Assembly: GCA_017303795.1 (NCBI GenBank)
Contig: JAFLBR010000008.1
Coordinates: 146,169-210,168 of the forward strand
Direction of reading: 5' to 3'
From: Cytophagales bacterium
Lineage (GTDB): Bacteria > Bacteroidota > Bacteroidia > Cytophagales > Cyclobacteriaceae
Length of the DNA stretch: 64,000 bases
Each line of letters opens with the position of its first letter. Within the stretch, counting starts at the first letter, position 1. The notes under the pieces were generated by a model that did no database searches, was not told the DNA's origin, and saw nothing but the letters and a program-made list of their open reading frames with translations. Both the position numbers and the translations under genes were made by a program. Positions 33,730-42,040 of this stretch are shown here, in pieces.

Positions 33730-34749
33730 ATGAAAAAATTTATTCTGCCCGCGGTCTTACTTTATTGCCTCGCCTGTAGCGAGGATGGCCCCAATCCGGT
33801 TAATGTCGATAATACTACGGTCCATCTTGCTGGAATTATTCTAACCGCTGGCGGGGTTCAGGTACCGAGCTATTGGAAAAATGGCATATATAACAATTTA
33901 ATGAATGATACTACAATGTCCGCTGGGATTCATTCTTTGATTATCAACGATTCATTAGTTAGCATATCAGGGGTATTGCTTAATAGTATTTCCACTTTTG
34001 ATGACGAGGGGGTTACATGGCAAAATGGATTACAATCTAGAATTGAAGGTGTCTCAGGAAAATACGTACTATCCACTTTTGAAAGCAACAATTTGATAAG
34101 CGTGTGGGAAGATAGTTGCCTAGGATTTGTCTTTACCAAGGATGGCAGCGTACAGCCTGTAGTTGATACTGCATCTTTTTTTCCGGTTGGTTTAGCTGTA
34201 GCTGGAAATAGCGTTTATTTAGCTGGCAATGCAAAAGGGTATTATGGTGGAGGGTTTCTTTGGTCCAATATGTTTGCACAATACTGGAAAGATGGACAAC
34301 TGATTTTTAGGGAAAGGGAACATTCAGTTGTCTCCAACATATTCATTCATGAAAACGATATTTATTTGTCCGGATATTTACATAGGAAAGACTCCAGCAC
34401 GCATGAGGGTTACAATATCGCTTGTTATTGGAAAAACGGACAACTTGTTGAGTTGGAAAAGAGGAGTTCTGCAGGCTCACGAGCGACATCAATATTTGTA
34501 ACTGACTCAGGTGTGTTTGTATTAGGAGACTTGAACTTTAAACCTGTGTATTGGAAAAATGGTGTTGTAACACATGTTACATATCTGCAAACTGCTTCGG
34601 CAACAACGATTTTTGTAAAAGGAAGCGATGTTTACGTAGGCGGAAGTATTGATGGACATCCGGCTTATTGGAAAAATGAGGTTAAGCAGAACATCTCCCA
34701 TCAAAATAAGCACGGTGAAATAAAATTTATAGTCGTTGGGCCGAACTGA
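33730..34749 (+). CDS. Lipoprotein with repeated YWKNG motifs
   Basis: A 339-residue predicted lipoprotein (lipobox LLYCLAC, Cys16). The mature part carries a motif of the type x-x-Y-W-K-N/D-G about six times: VPSYWKNGIYN, VTWQNGLQS, AQYWKDGQLI, ACYWKNGQLV, PVYWKNGVVT, PAYWKNEVKQ. Between them are strands of the type IFVKGSDVYVGGS. The spacing of roughly 40-50 residues suggests a beta-propeller whose blades start at YWKNG. I know of such domains as uncharacterised exported proteins in Bacteroidota. Two copies of a short repeat lie on its left and right. Confidence 0.7.
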   Translation: MKKFILPAVLLYCLACSEDGPNPVNVDNTTVHLAGIILTAGGVQVPSYWKNGIYNNLMNDTTMSAGIHSLIINDSLVSISGVLLNSISTFDDEGVTWQNGLQSRIEGVSGKYVLSTFESNNLISVWEDSCLGFVFTKDGSVQPVVDTASFFPVGLAVAGNSVYLAGNAKGYYGGGFLWSNMFAQYWKDGQLIFREREHSVVSNIFIHENDIYLSGYLHRKDSSTHEGYNIACYWKNGQLVELEKRSSAGSRATSIFVTDSGVFVLGDLNFKPVYWKNGVVTHVTYLQTASATTIFVKGSDVYVGGSIDGHPAYWKNEVKQNISHQNKHGEIKFIVVGPN

Positions 34750-34882
34750 TGTAATAATATTTAATAGCAGTAGCCTTTTTGGGATGCTCGGCATCAGTAT
34801 TTCGAACGTTAGGGAATCAGGATTTTAAATTCTAAGATTAGATTGATTGCTCTTTATCATTTATAAGTCGAAGCAAGATGTA

Positions 34883-34934
34883 GCGGATTTTCAAATCCGC
34901 CTTATTTCGGTTCTTGATTACAAATCAGAAACAG
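34883..34934. repeat. Hairpin and dispersed repeat right of the YWKNG gene
   Basis: A perfect hairpin GCGGATTT TC AAATCCGC (34883-34900) followed at 34917-34934 by ATTACAAATCAGAAACAG, the partner of the copy at 33607. No T run follows the hairpin. Confidence 0.5.
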
Positions 34935-34970
34935 TATGAGGTTTGAGCGGACAAGAACCCTGGTTGGAGA

Positions 34971-35585
34971 TCAGGATAAATAACCGGCCACTTTTTTTAA
35001 CTCCTCCTGCAGTATAGTATGTGGCCGATTGGGGTAAACCAACAATTCAACCTGAGCATTCATCTTTTCTAATTGTTGTTTGGATTGCTCACTTCGCGCA
35101 AGCGGTACATGCGGATCGTTATTGCCGTTGGTCATTAATATAGGTGTACCCAAAAAATTTCCAGCGTAACGTTCGGGTTCAAGTTTATCGCCAATCAAAC
35201 CGCCTGTTAAGGCAATTACACCGCCCCATTTTTGCGCGTTACGGGCAGCAAACTCCAACGTAAGACAAGCACCTTGTGAGAAACCCATTACATACGTGTG
35301 TTCAGGTGCAATACCGCCTTGTTTAATGTTGTCGCTCACTGCTTTTATTAACGTTAACGCACTGCTTAACCACGGTTCGTTTTGTGATGTAGGTGCCATG
35401 AAGCTTAGCGGATACCACGTGTGGTTGGTAGCCTGTGGCGCCACGATATAAAAGTCATCTACCGGTAAATGTGTTGCAAGTGATAAGATGTCTTCGGCTG
35501 AACCCCCACGACCGTGCAACATGATCAAAGCTTTCTTTGCTTTGTCTAAGGGAGATCCGGTTTCAATAAATTGTTTACTATGCAT
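34971..35585 (-). CDS. MhqD-like phospholipase/carboxylesterase
   Basis: A 204-residue serine hydrolase of the small carboxylesterase family (COG0400). HGRGGSAEDIL is the oxyanion region, GFSQGACLTLEF carries the nucleophile Ser, and the C-terminal NPRPHTILQEEL-like end (YPNRPHTI) holds the base His. In Bacillus subtilis MhqD belongs to this family and is induced by quinones together with the ring-cleaving MhqO. Here it lies 77 bases behind an MhqO-like gene on the same strand, which supports the same pairing. Enzyme substrate unknown. Confidence 0.85.
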   Translation of the reverse strand: MHSKQFIETGSPLDKAKKALIMLHGRGGSAEDILSLATHLPVDDFYIVAPQATNHTWYPLSFMAPTSQNEPWLSSALTLIKAVSDNIKQGGIAPEHTYVMGFSQGACLTLEFAARNAQKWGGVIALTGGLIGDKLEPERYAGNFLGTPILMTNGNNDPHVPLARSEQSKQQLEKMNAQVELLVYPNRPHTILQEELKKVAGYLS

Positions 35586-35597
35586 AATTCTTTTTTT

Positions 35598-35654
35598 ACC
35601 GCAAAGGCGCAGAGACGCAATGAAAATATCTTAGCGCCTTGGCGTCTTTGCGGT
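35598..35654. repeat. Imperfect inverted repeat of a common intergenic family
   Basis: Arms ACCGCAAAGGCGCAGAGACG.. (35598-35618) and its partner ending GTCTTTGCGGT (35634-35654) match at 17 of 21 positions. A half copy occurs at 60767-60792 before the S41 peptidase gene. This form (ccgcaaag/ctttgcgg) is frequent between Bacteroidota genes. Confidence 0.65.
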
Positions 35655-35662
35655 GAATGATT

Positions 35663-36619
35663 TTAACTAAACTTTTCTGGCTTCAACTCAACCTTCTCCA
35701 GCGCATTTTCAATTTTATCGCGCATGGGCTCATACCATTGTGGTAGCTTCAATGCTTCACCTAATTTGGAGGGATGTTCATCAATAGCAAAGCCAGGCGG
35801 ATTGGTGGCTACTTCAAATAACACACCTCCGGGTTCACGAAAGTAAATGCTATGAAAATATTGCCTGTCTAATACTTCTGTTACCTGATGGCCTTTGCTC
35901 AACAATTTCTCTCTGATCTCTAATTGCGAAACATCATCGGCAGTAGCAAAGGCGAGGTGGTGAATGGTTCCGCTGCCACCTAACCCACGCGCAGCTTCAG
36001 GTGTATTTAATACATCAATAAAATCTCCGGGTACACCGCTTGCCGAAAAACGTTTCAGGTTTCCTTTTTCGGCAATTAGTTTATGATCCATGGTTTCCAG
36101 CAACAACTTTGCTGTACGATCTGAATTATCTTCTGATAACACCGCACCATGAAATCCTTTCACTGAATATTCTAACGGAATTTGTCCATAAGTAAAACCA
36201 GGACGCAAATCACTTTTATTAAAAACTAACTCTAAAGCAAGTCCATGCGCATCTTGCAAGCTAATGAACATTTCATCATCAAAGCGTTGGTGCGGGCCTG
36301 TGAAGTTGATGTTGAATTTTTTTAATCGGGCTAACCAATAATCCAAGCTTTCGGCCGGAGCCGAAAAGGAAGTCACCGTCATCTGGCCCTTGCCATGTCG
36401 GCCCTTAGCCATCCCCGCAAAGGGAAAGAAAGTCATGATGGTGCCGGGGCTTCCGGTTTCGTTACCATAATAAAAGTGATATACATCGGGGGCATCGAAG
36501 TTTACGGTTTTCTTTACCATCCGCAGTCCTAAAATGCCGGTATAGAAGTCGAGGTTTTTCTGGGCATCATCGGCCATAGCCGTTACGTGATGGATGCCGT
36601 TAATCAATTGAGGTTTCAT
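35663..36619 (-). CDS. MhqO-like ring-cleaving dioxygenase (VOC family)
   Basis: A 318-residue protein with two glyoxalase/VOC domains. The first starts GIHHVTAMADDAQKNLDFYT and includes LGLRMVKKTVNF; the second starts GFHGAVLSEDNSDRTAKLLL and ends in HLAFATADD then YFREPGGVLFEVATNPPGF. Candidate metal ligands are His10 or 11, the His in GTIHHLAF and the Glu in VLFEVATN. The match is to MhqO-type enzymes, which protect against hydroquinones and catechols. A TACCTTTG box lies at 36693-36686 on the minus strand, in a shared region with the pirin promoter. Confidence 0.85.
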   Translation of the reverse strand: MKPQLINGIHHVTAMADDAQKNLDFYTGILGLRMVKKTVNFDAPDVYHFYYGNETGSPGTIMTFFPFAGMAKGRHGKGQMTVTSFSAPAESLDYWLARLKKFNINFTGPHQRFDDEMFISLQDAHGLALELVFNKSDLRPGFTYGQIPLEYSVKGFHGAVLSEDNSDRTAKLLLETMDHKLIAEKGNLKRFSASGVPGDFIDVLNTPEAARGLGGSGTIHHLAFATADDVSQLEIREKLLSKGHQVTEVLDRQYFHSIYFREPGGVLFEVATNPPGFAIDEHPSKLGEALKLPQWYEPMRDKIENALEKVELKPEKFS

Positions 36620-36685
36620 AATAATAAGTATTTCAGTTTGTTAACCGGGCTTGGGTTTGCTGATTGACAGTTTACGAAAGCCTTT

Positions 36686-36747
36686 CAAAGGTAATGAACG
36701 AAAGTTCGTCATAAATAGTTGTATAGACAATTATTGTAATAACTTTG
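36686..36747. promoter_or_regulatory. Divergent promoter region between MhqO-like and pirin genes
   Basis: On the minus strand TACCTTTG (36693-36686) faces the MhqO-like gene. On the plus strand TAACTTTG (36740-36747) with TTG at 36719-36721 faces pirin. A perfect ACGAA-AG-TTCGT repeat (36698-36709) and TTGT-ATAG-ACAA (36719-36730), overlapping ACAAT-T-ATTGT (36727-36737), fill the spacers. These positions suit repressor binding to both promoters. Confidence 0.55.
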
Positions 36748-36783
36748 TTTAAACAAGCTCAAGGAGAGCGCTTATTTTGAACT

Positions 36784-37653
36784 ATGAAAACCAGAACCGT
36801 TTCCCGTTTACTGTACGCCCATAAAATGGATATGGGTGGATTTCCCATTCGCCAACCGCTGCCTACGCAGCAAGTGCAGCAGGTTGATCCGTTTTTATTG
36901 CTCCATCATGCCGATATAAAAGCGCCTTCTACTATTGATCCGGACGATGCCGGAGTAGGGCCACATCCGCACCGTGGCTTTTCGCCCGTTACCTTTATTT
37001 TTAAAGGCGGTGTACACCATCGCGATAGCCGCGGCAACGATAGCACTATTTATGCCGGTGGCGCACAGTGGATGAATGCCGGTATGGGTATTATTCACAG
37101 CGAACGTCCGCCACACGATATTCATGAAGTGGGTGGCCGACAGGAAATTATCCAGTTGTGGATTAATACTCCGGCAAAACACAAAATGGATCAACCCAGT
37201 TATTTTCCAATGAAGGCAGAAGAAGTGCCGGTTGTAAAAAGTGCCGATGGTTTGGTGAAGGTGAATATTTTTTCTGGCGAAGTATTGGACACGAGAGGTC
37301 TGGCGCCTTCGCAGGTTGAAGTAAATGCCGCTACACTTGAGTTAACAAAAGGTGGAACGATCAGTATTCCGTTGCCCGAACATCATAATGCTATAGTTTA
37401 CCTGTTGGATGGTAAACTAACGGTGGCCGGATTTGGACTGGTGGAAGCATTGCATTTGGTTCATTTTAAAAATGATGGTGAAGGCATTGTGTTAACAGCA
37501 CTGGAAGATACACGGGTATTATTATTGAGTGGTAAACCGCTTAACGAAGAAGTTGTATCGCACGGACCGTTTGTAATGAATAGCCAAACGCAGATAATGG
37601 AAGCTATGCGCGATTATCAGATGGGAAAGATGGGAGTGTTGATTGAGGAGTAA
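36784..37653 (+). CDS. Pirin-family protein
   Basis: A 289-residue bicupin. The N-terminal cupin holds the metal ligands of pirin: His61 and His63 (HPHRGF), His105 and Glu107 (GIIHSE). Marks are GPHPHRGFSPVTFIFKGG and GGRQEIIQLWINTP. Bacterial pirins such as YhhW have quercetinase activity, which fits with a ring-cleavage and quinone-detoxification neighbourhood. It is divergent from the MhqO-like gene and followed on the same strand, after 50 bases, by the nitroreductase gene, so a shared operon is possible. Confidence 0.88.
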   Translation: MKTRTVSRLLYAHKMDMGGFPIRQPLPTQQVQQVDPFLLLHHADIKAPSTIDPDDAGVGPHPHRGFSPVTFIFKGGVHHRDSRGNDSTIYAGGAQWMNAGMGIIHSERPPHDIHEVGGRQEIIQLWINTPAKHKMDQPSYFPMKAEEVPVVKSADGLVKVNIFSGEVLDTRGLAPSQVEVNAATLELTKGGTISIPLPEHHNAIVYLLDGKLTVAGFGLVEALHLVHFKNDGEGIVLTALEDTRVLLLSGKPLNEEVVSHGPFVMNSQTQIMEAMRDYQMGKMGVLIEE

Positions 37654-37703
37654 ATTCATCCCGCGCTTAAACTGTTTATTTACTTTCTTTGTTAAGAAGA
37701 GTT

Positions 37704-38294
37704 ATGGAAACAATTATTGATAAATCAACCAAAATCGAATACCCGGTGCTAACAGAGATTAAAGATCGTAGAAGCAAGCGGGCATATTCAACAACTGTAG
37801 TAAGTGAAGAAACCATCCGATCGTTGTTTGAAGCAGCCCGCTGGGCGCCTTCCAGCATGAATGAACAACCCTGGGTTTATCTTTACGCAGTGGCCGATAA
37901 TAAAGAACTATGGAATAAGATTTTTGCCTCACTAAACGATAGCAATAAAGTCTGGGCTCAACATGCACCGCTGCTGGTGGTAAGTCTCGCCCGTAAAACA
38001 TTGCTTCGCAATGGTGCAATAAATGGTGCCGCGAAATATGATGTGGGCGCTGCCAATGCACTCTTATCATTACAGGCAACCCATGCAGGATTAAATGTGC
38101 ATCAGATGGGGGGCTACAATAAGCAAGTATTAATCGATAACTTAAATATCCCTGAAACACATGAGCCCACGGTAGTAATGGCAATCGGTTATCCGGGGGA
38201 TCCGGAAAGTTTAACTGATAATTTGAAAGCACGCGAAGTAGCTCCACGCGAACGCTACACACAGGAATTTTTTGTACACACTAAACCCTTTTAA
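37704..38294 (+). CDS. Nitroreductase-family protein (MhqN-like context)
   Basis: A 196-residue flavin-dependent oxidoreductase. ATG 37704 is used; an earlier TTG adds five unlikely residues. Marks are RRSKRAYSTTVVSEETIRSL (FMN-phosphate-binding start), ARWAPSSMNEQPW, and AANALLSLQATHAGLNVHQM followed by VVMAIGYPGD. In Bacillus the nitroreductase MhqN is part of the same quinone-response operon as MhqO. Quinone or nitroaromatic substrates are plausible but unproven. It is followed by OsmC after 2 bases, hence very likely one transcript. Confidence 0.88.
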   Translation: METIIDKSTKIEYPVLTEIKDRRSKRAYSTTVVSEETIRSLFEAARWAPSSMNEQPWVYLYAVADNKELWNKIFASLNDSNKVWAQHAPLLVVSLARKTLLRNGAINGAAKYDVGAANALLSLQATHAGLNVHQMGGYNKQVLIDNLNIPETHEPTVVMAIGYPGDPESLTDNLKAREVAPRERYTQEFFVHTKPF

Positions 38295-38296
38295 AA

Positions 38297-38683
38297 ATGG
38301 TAACGGCAATAATTGGTAAAGAACATTATCGCACGGAGTTAATTGCTTCTGGTAAAACAGTTATTGCCGATGAGCCTGAAGATTTAGGAGGCACCGATAC
38401 CGGCCCGGCACCGGGTGAGTTTTTATTAATGTCGTTGGCATCTTGCACCGCCATTACCATTCGCATGTATGCTGATCGAAAACAAATTCCATTAGAGACT
38501 GCCCGCGTAGAAGTGTCGATGGAGAAGAATGATTTTAAAACTACGCTTAAGCGCGAATTATATTTTACCGGTAACTTAAGTGCAGAACATCGTGCAAAGC
38601 TTTTGGAGATTGCCGAAAAATGTCCGGTACATAAAACGCTTAATAATCCGATTCAGATTGAAACCAAAGTTGCTGAACTTTGA
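38297..38683 (+). CDS. OsmC-family peroxiredoxin-like protein
   Basis: A 128-residue cytoplasmic protein of the OsmC/Ohr superfamily. The two redox cysteines are in LMSLASCTAITIRMYADRK and IAEKCPVHKTL. PAPGEFLLMSLASC is the classical family pattern. OsmC proteins reduce organic hydroperoxides. It starts 2 bases after the nitroreductase stop and is followed 45 bases later by a COG2085 gene, so the block is probably one transcript for oxidant and electrophile defence. Confidence 0.88.
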   Translation: MVTAIIGKEHYRTELIASGKTVIADEPEDLGGTDTGPAPGEFLLMSLASCTAITIRMYADRKQIPLETARVEVSMEKNDFKTTLKRELYFTGNLSAEHRAKLLEIAEKCPVHKTLNNPIQIETKVAEL

Positions 38684-38728
38684 CAAGTTGAGAGCAACCG
38701 CTTATCTTGAAAAGATTATCGTAGAAAA

Positions 38729-39325
38729 ATGAAAATAGGAATTATTGGTTCGGGAGGAATAGGGCAGGCATTTGCCAAGCATGTTGTGAAGGCCGGTTAC
38801 GAAGTAATCATCAGCAACAGTCGCGGGGCCGATTCGCTAAACGAAATTGTGAAACAGTTAGGCGGCAAAGCGCGGGCCGGTTCAGTTTCAGAATCGGCTA
38901 CAGCCGATGTAATTTTTCTGGCCGTGCAATGGGTGCATCTGTCAACGGTAGCAAAACAAATTTCAAACTGGGCAGGTAAAATTGTTATTGATCCGATTAA
39001 TCCTGTTGTGCCTCCCGATTATAAAATCGCGGAGCTACGTGGTCGCGCATCCAGCGAAGTAGTGCAAGAAATGTTGGTGGGTGCAAAACTTGTAAAGGCC
39101 TTCAATACGTTTACTCCACAATTGTTAGGGTCATCGCCCGAAGAGAATGGCGGCAAGCGTGTGTTGTTTTATTGTGGTGATGATGATGCAGCAAAAACAA
39201 TGGTGAAGTCGATTATTGATAAAATTGGTTTTGCCGGAGTAGATACCGGTACACTTAAACAAGGCGCGTTATTGCAACAATACCCAAGTGGGCCATTACC
39301 GGGACTTAATCTTATAAAGCTATGA
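38729..39325 (+). CDS. NADPH-dependent F420-reductase-like oxidoreductase (COG2085)
   Basis: A 198-residue Rossmann protein starting KIGIIGSGGIGQAFAKH (dinucleotide site) with ISNSRG after the second strand, a pattern favouring NADP. VVIDPINPVV-like and LVKAFNTFTPQ motifs are those of the COG2085 group related to F420H2:NADP reductase. No F420 biosynthesis gene is seen, and many members in non-F420 bacteria reduce unknown substrates. Its stop overlaps the next gene's ATG by four bases (ATGA), so the two are coupled. Confidence 0.82.
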   Translation: MKIGIIGSGGIGQAFAKHVVKAGYEVIISNSRGADSLNEIVKQLGGKARAGSVSESATADVIFLAVQWVHLSTVAKQISNWAGKIVIDPINPVVPPDYKIAELRGRASSEVVQEMLVGAKLVKAFNTFTPQLLGSSPEENGGKRVLFYCGDDDAAKTMVKSIIDKIGFAGVDTGTLKQGALLQQYPSGPLPGLNLIKL

Positions 39326-39747
39326 AGGACATCACTAAGAAATATACTAATGGAGAAGTAACCATTGTCTGGAAACCCAATCAATGCATTCACTCCACCA
39401 TTTGCTTTAAAGGATTAGGCCAGGTGTTCGACCCGAGGCGCAGACCGTGGGTAACACCTGAGCAAGCCACCACGCAACAAATTTTAGAGCAGATAAAAAA
39501 ATGTCCTTCTGGTGCGTTGAGTTATTACATGAACACCGTAACGGAAGAGCCCGTAAAAGTTGAAAGTGAAACTATTGTAGAAACATCGCCAAACGGCCCA
39601 TTATTGGTTTATGGAAATGTTGCTATTAAAGACGCAGCAGGCACGCTTACCAAAAAACATAATGTAACCGCTTTTTGTCGCTGTGGCGGATCGGCAAACA
39701 AACCATACTGCGATGGCAGTCATAAAAAAATTGGTTTTGTGGGATAA
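39322..39747 (+). CDS. Iron-sulfur protein: YjdI-type plus CDGSH domain
   Basis: A 141-residue protein with two iron-sulfur-related domains. Residues 1-70 match the YjdI/Fer4_19 type (NQCIHSTICFKGLGQ, then KKCPSGALSYY, cysteines for a 4Fe-4S-like centre). Residues about 115-138 carry a CDGSH site (CRCGGSANKPYCDGSH; three Cys and one His for a 2Fe-2S centre). Fused forms of this kind are known in Bacteroidota. A role in redox or oxidant sensing is likely but not shown. Its ATG overlaps the upstream gene. Confidence 0.88.
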   Translation: MKDITKKYTNGEVTIVWKPNQCIHSTICFKGLGQVFDPRRRPWVTPEQATTQQILEQIKKCPSGALSYYMNTVTEEPVKVESETIVETSPNGPLLVYGNVAIKDAAGTLTKKHNVTAFCRCGGSANKPYCDGSHKKIGFVG

Positions 39748-39826
39748 TCTTTTCCAATCGGTAAATCGTTATGCGCATCGTTGAATGAACAAAACATAGC
39801 GAAGTCATTTCACTATATTAGAGGGC

Positions 39827-41425
39827 ATGAAAAGTGCTCTCTTTGTTTTTTTAGGGTTGATAGGTTTTACCGCTTCGGCTCAAACTTTTCCAACAGGCTT
39901 TGAGCGGGCGCCCGTTGCAACCGGAATCAGTTCGCCCACTGTAATGGCTTTCGCACCCGATGGAAGAATTTTTGTAGCGCAGCAAAATGGTGTGTTGCGT
40001 GTTGTTAAAAATGGTGCGTTACTAACCACTCCTTTCATCACCTTATCTTCGGTAAGTTCTTTGGGTGAGCGTGGACTGATTGGCATTGCACTCGATCCGG
40101 AGTTTACGACCAACGGCTATGTCTATTTATATTATACTACGAGTGTTGCACCGATTCACAATCGTATTGTGCGTTACACAGCCAATGGCGATGTAGGACT
40201 TGCCGGAAGTGAACAACCTATTTTGGAGTTGGATAATCTGAGTGGCGCCACCAATCACAACGGTGGTGCGCTTGCGTTTGGTTTGGATGGGAAATTATAT
40301 GTGGCTGTGGGTGATAATGCCAACAATGCACACCCACAAAACCTGGATACCTATCATGGAAAAATGTTGCGCATCAACAAAGATGGCAGCGCACCTACCG
40401 ATAATCCGTTTTATAGCGAGGCGGCATCGGAACAACGTAAACGCGTTTGGTCTTATGGACTTCGCAATCCATACACGTTTGCCATTCAACCGGTAACCGG
40501 AAAAATTTTTGTAAACGATGTAGGCCAGAGTTCGGCTGAAGAAATTAATGATGCCACAACTGGTGGAAGAAATTTTGGTTGGCCTGATGCAGAAGGAAAC
40601 AGTGCTAATGCTGCTTATACCAATCCTGTTTATGCGTATTTACATAGCGGCCCGCAACCTACAGGCTGCGCTATTACGGGCGGCACATTTTTTAATCCAC
40701 AGGCTACCACTTACCCGGCAACGTATGTGGGTAAATATTTCTTTCAGGATTTTTGTTCGCCACACTGGATTTATTCGCTTGATCTTTCGGGTACACCTAC
40801 AGCAACTTTGTTTGGGAGTAATGTAGGGAACTCATCGGTAGCCATTACCACTGGCCCTGATGGAAATTTATATTACCTCAGTCGCGGAGCGGGCTCTTTA
40901 TATAAAATCATTTACAATACTCCGGCCGCACCGGTTATTACCGAACAACCACAACCCACAACAGTGTCAGCAGGAACTTCCGTTTCATTTTCGGTATCAG
41001 TCTCTGGCACACAACCTTTTTCTTATCAATGGATAAAAGATGATGTGGCAATTAATCTCGCAAATGCGAGCACGTATGCAATTGTATCGGTTCAAGCAGC
41101 CGATGCCGGTTTGTATAAAGTGCGTGTTTCCAATAGTGCCGGAGAAGTTTATAGTAACACCGCCACACTTACTGTTGAAACTGTAGTGGGTGTGGAGCGA
41201 GCTTCCGATTTTTATCCGAATCCTGCCGGAGATTGGATTTATCTTGCACAACCCGTTAATGCAGTTGAGATGCGCGACTATGTAGGCCGAACAAGTTATG
41301 TTCCTTCAGAGAAGTTCAACCAACAAACCCGGCTTGATGTGCAGCACCTTGCCAATGGATTGTATTTTTTGAGTTATGAGTTGCAAGGCATCCGGTATGT
41401 AAAAAAAGTTCTGATCTCGCGTTAG
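39827..41425 (+). CDS. Secreted PQQ-type sugar dehydrogenase with Ig-like and T9SS tail
   Basis: A 532-residue secreted protein (signal peptide MKSALFVFLGLIGFTASA). Residues 20-365 form the soluble aldose/glucose dehydrogenase propeller (GERGLIGIALDPEF, NHNGGALAFG, VWSYGLRNPYTFA). Residues about 368-450 are an Ig-like domain (FSYQWIKDD, then ADAGLYKVRVSN). The end holds a type IX secretion sorting domain (FYPNPAGDWIYL to VKKVLISR), so the protein should go through T9SS to the surface or medium. PQQ is the expected cofactor; no pqq biosynthesis genes are here apart from the PqqB-like hydrolase at 20906. Confidence 0.88.
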   Translation: MKSALFVFLGLIGFTASAQTFPTGFERAPVATGISSPTVMAFAPDGRIFVAQQNGVLRVVKNGALLTTPFITLSSVSSLGERGLIGIALDPEFTTNGYVYLYYTTSVAPIHNRIVRYTANGDVGLAGSEQPILELDNLSGATNHNGGALAFGLDGKLYVAVGDNANNAHPQNLDTYHGKMLRINKDGSAPTDNPFYSEAASEQRKRVWSYGLRNPYTFAIQPVTGKIFVNDVGQSSAEEINDATTGGRNFGWPDAEGNSANAAYTNPVYAYLHSGPQPTGCAITGGTFFNPQATTYPATYVGKYFFQDFCSPHWIYSLDLSGTPTATLFGSNVGNSSVAITTGPDGNLYYLSRGAGSLYKIIYNTPAAPVITEQPQPTTVSAGTSVSFSVSVSGTQPFSYQWIKDDVAINLANASTYAIVSVQAADAGLYKVRVSNSAGEVYSNTATLTVETVVGVERASDFYPNPAGDWIYLAQPVNAVEMRDYVGRTSYVPSEKFNQQTRLDVQHLANGLYFLSYELQGIRYVKKVLISR

Positions 41426-41470
41426 AAACCTCTATGCTTAATCTCCATGTTCTCTGTGGTTAATTTGAGC

Positions 41471-41965
41471 TCACGTAAGTTTCTTTATAATCTCCTCCTG
41501 ATCAGGAAACTCCTTCAACAACTCATCCCGATTCGCCATTTCAAAATCCGCAAAGTCAAAACCCGGAGCTACTGTGCAACCACACAGTGCATAGCTGTTT
41601 GGTTTTTCTACCATTGCACCAAACCAACAACCGACCGGTACCAAAACCTGCAACGAATCACCTTGCAACGGATCGGCCCCGAGCCGGTGGATTTTTAATC
41701 CATCAGTAGTTAATACATATATTAATAGTGTGGTGCCGGCATAAAAATGCAAGAGTTCATCCGATTGAATACGATGAAATACGGAACGATCTTGCGAGCG
41801 AAGTAAAAAATAAATGGCAGTTGAAAATTTTCGGGCGCCCTTGTAGCGAAGCGGTAGTTGCCGGTGATCAAGCTCTTCTTTACTGCGATAAGTTTCTTTG
41901 TAGAAACCGCCTTCAGGGTGTGGCAGTAACTTTAGGTTCTCAATCCAGAATTCAACCGGGTGCAT
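41471..41965 (-). CDS. Cupin-domain protein (DUF985)
   Basis: A 164-residue cytoplasmic cupin of the DUF985 type. It begins WIENLKLLPHPEGGFYKETY, has FHRIQSDELLHFYAGTTLLI (cupin motif 1), and VPVGCWFGAMVEKPNSYALC with the end ALCGCTVAPGFDFADFEM (motif 2). The ligand residues His and Glu are present, but the substrate is unknown. It is divergent from the nucleotide phosphodiesterase gene, with starts about 75 bases apart. Confidence 0.85.
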   Translation of the reverse strand: MHPVEFWIENLKLLPHPEGGFYKETYRSKEELDHRQLPLRYKGARKFSTAIYFLLRSQDRSVFHRIQSDELLHFYAGTTLLIYVLTTDGLKIHRLGADPLQGDSLQVLVPVGCWFGAMVEKPNSYALCGCTVAPGFDFADFEMANRDELLKEFPDQEEIIKKLT

Positions 41966-42040
41966 GGCAATGATTTTTTAACATCCAAAGAAATAAAAAT
42001 CATAGCGCATTTGAGTAAAAAAAATCATCTTGCCGCGCCT

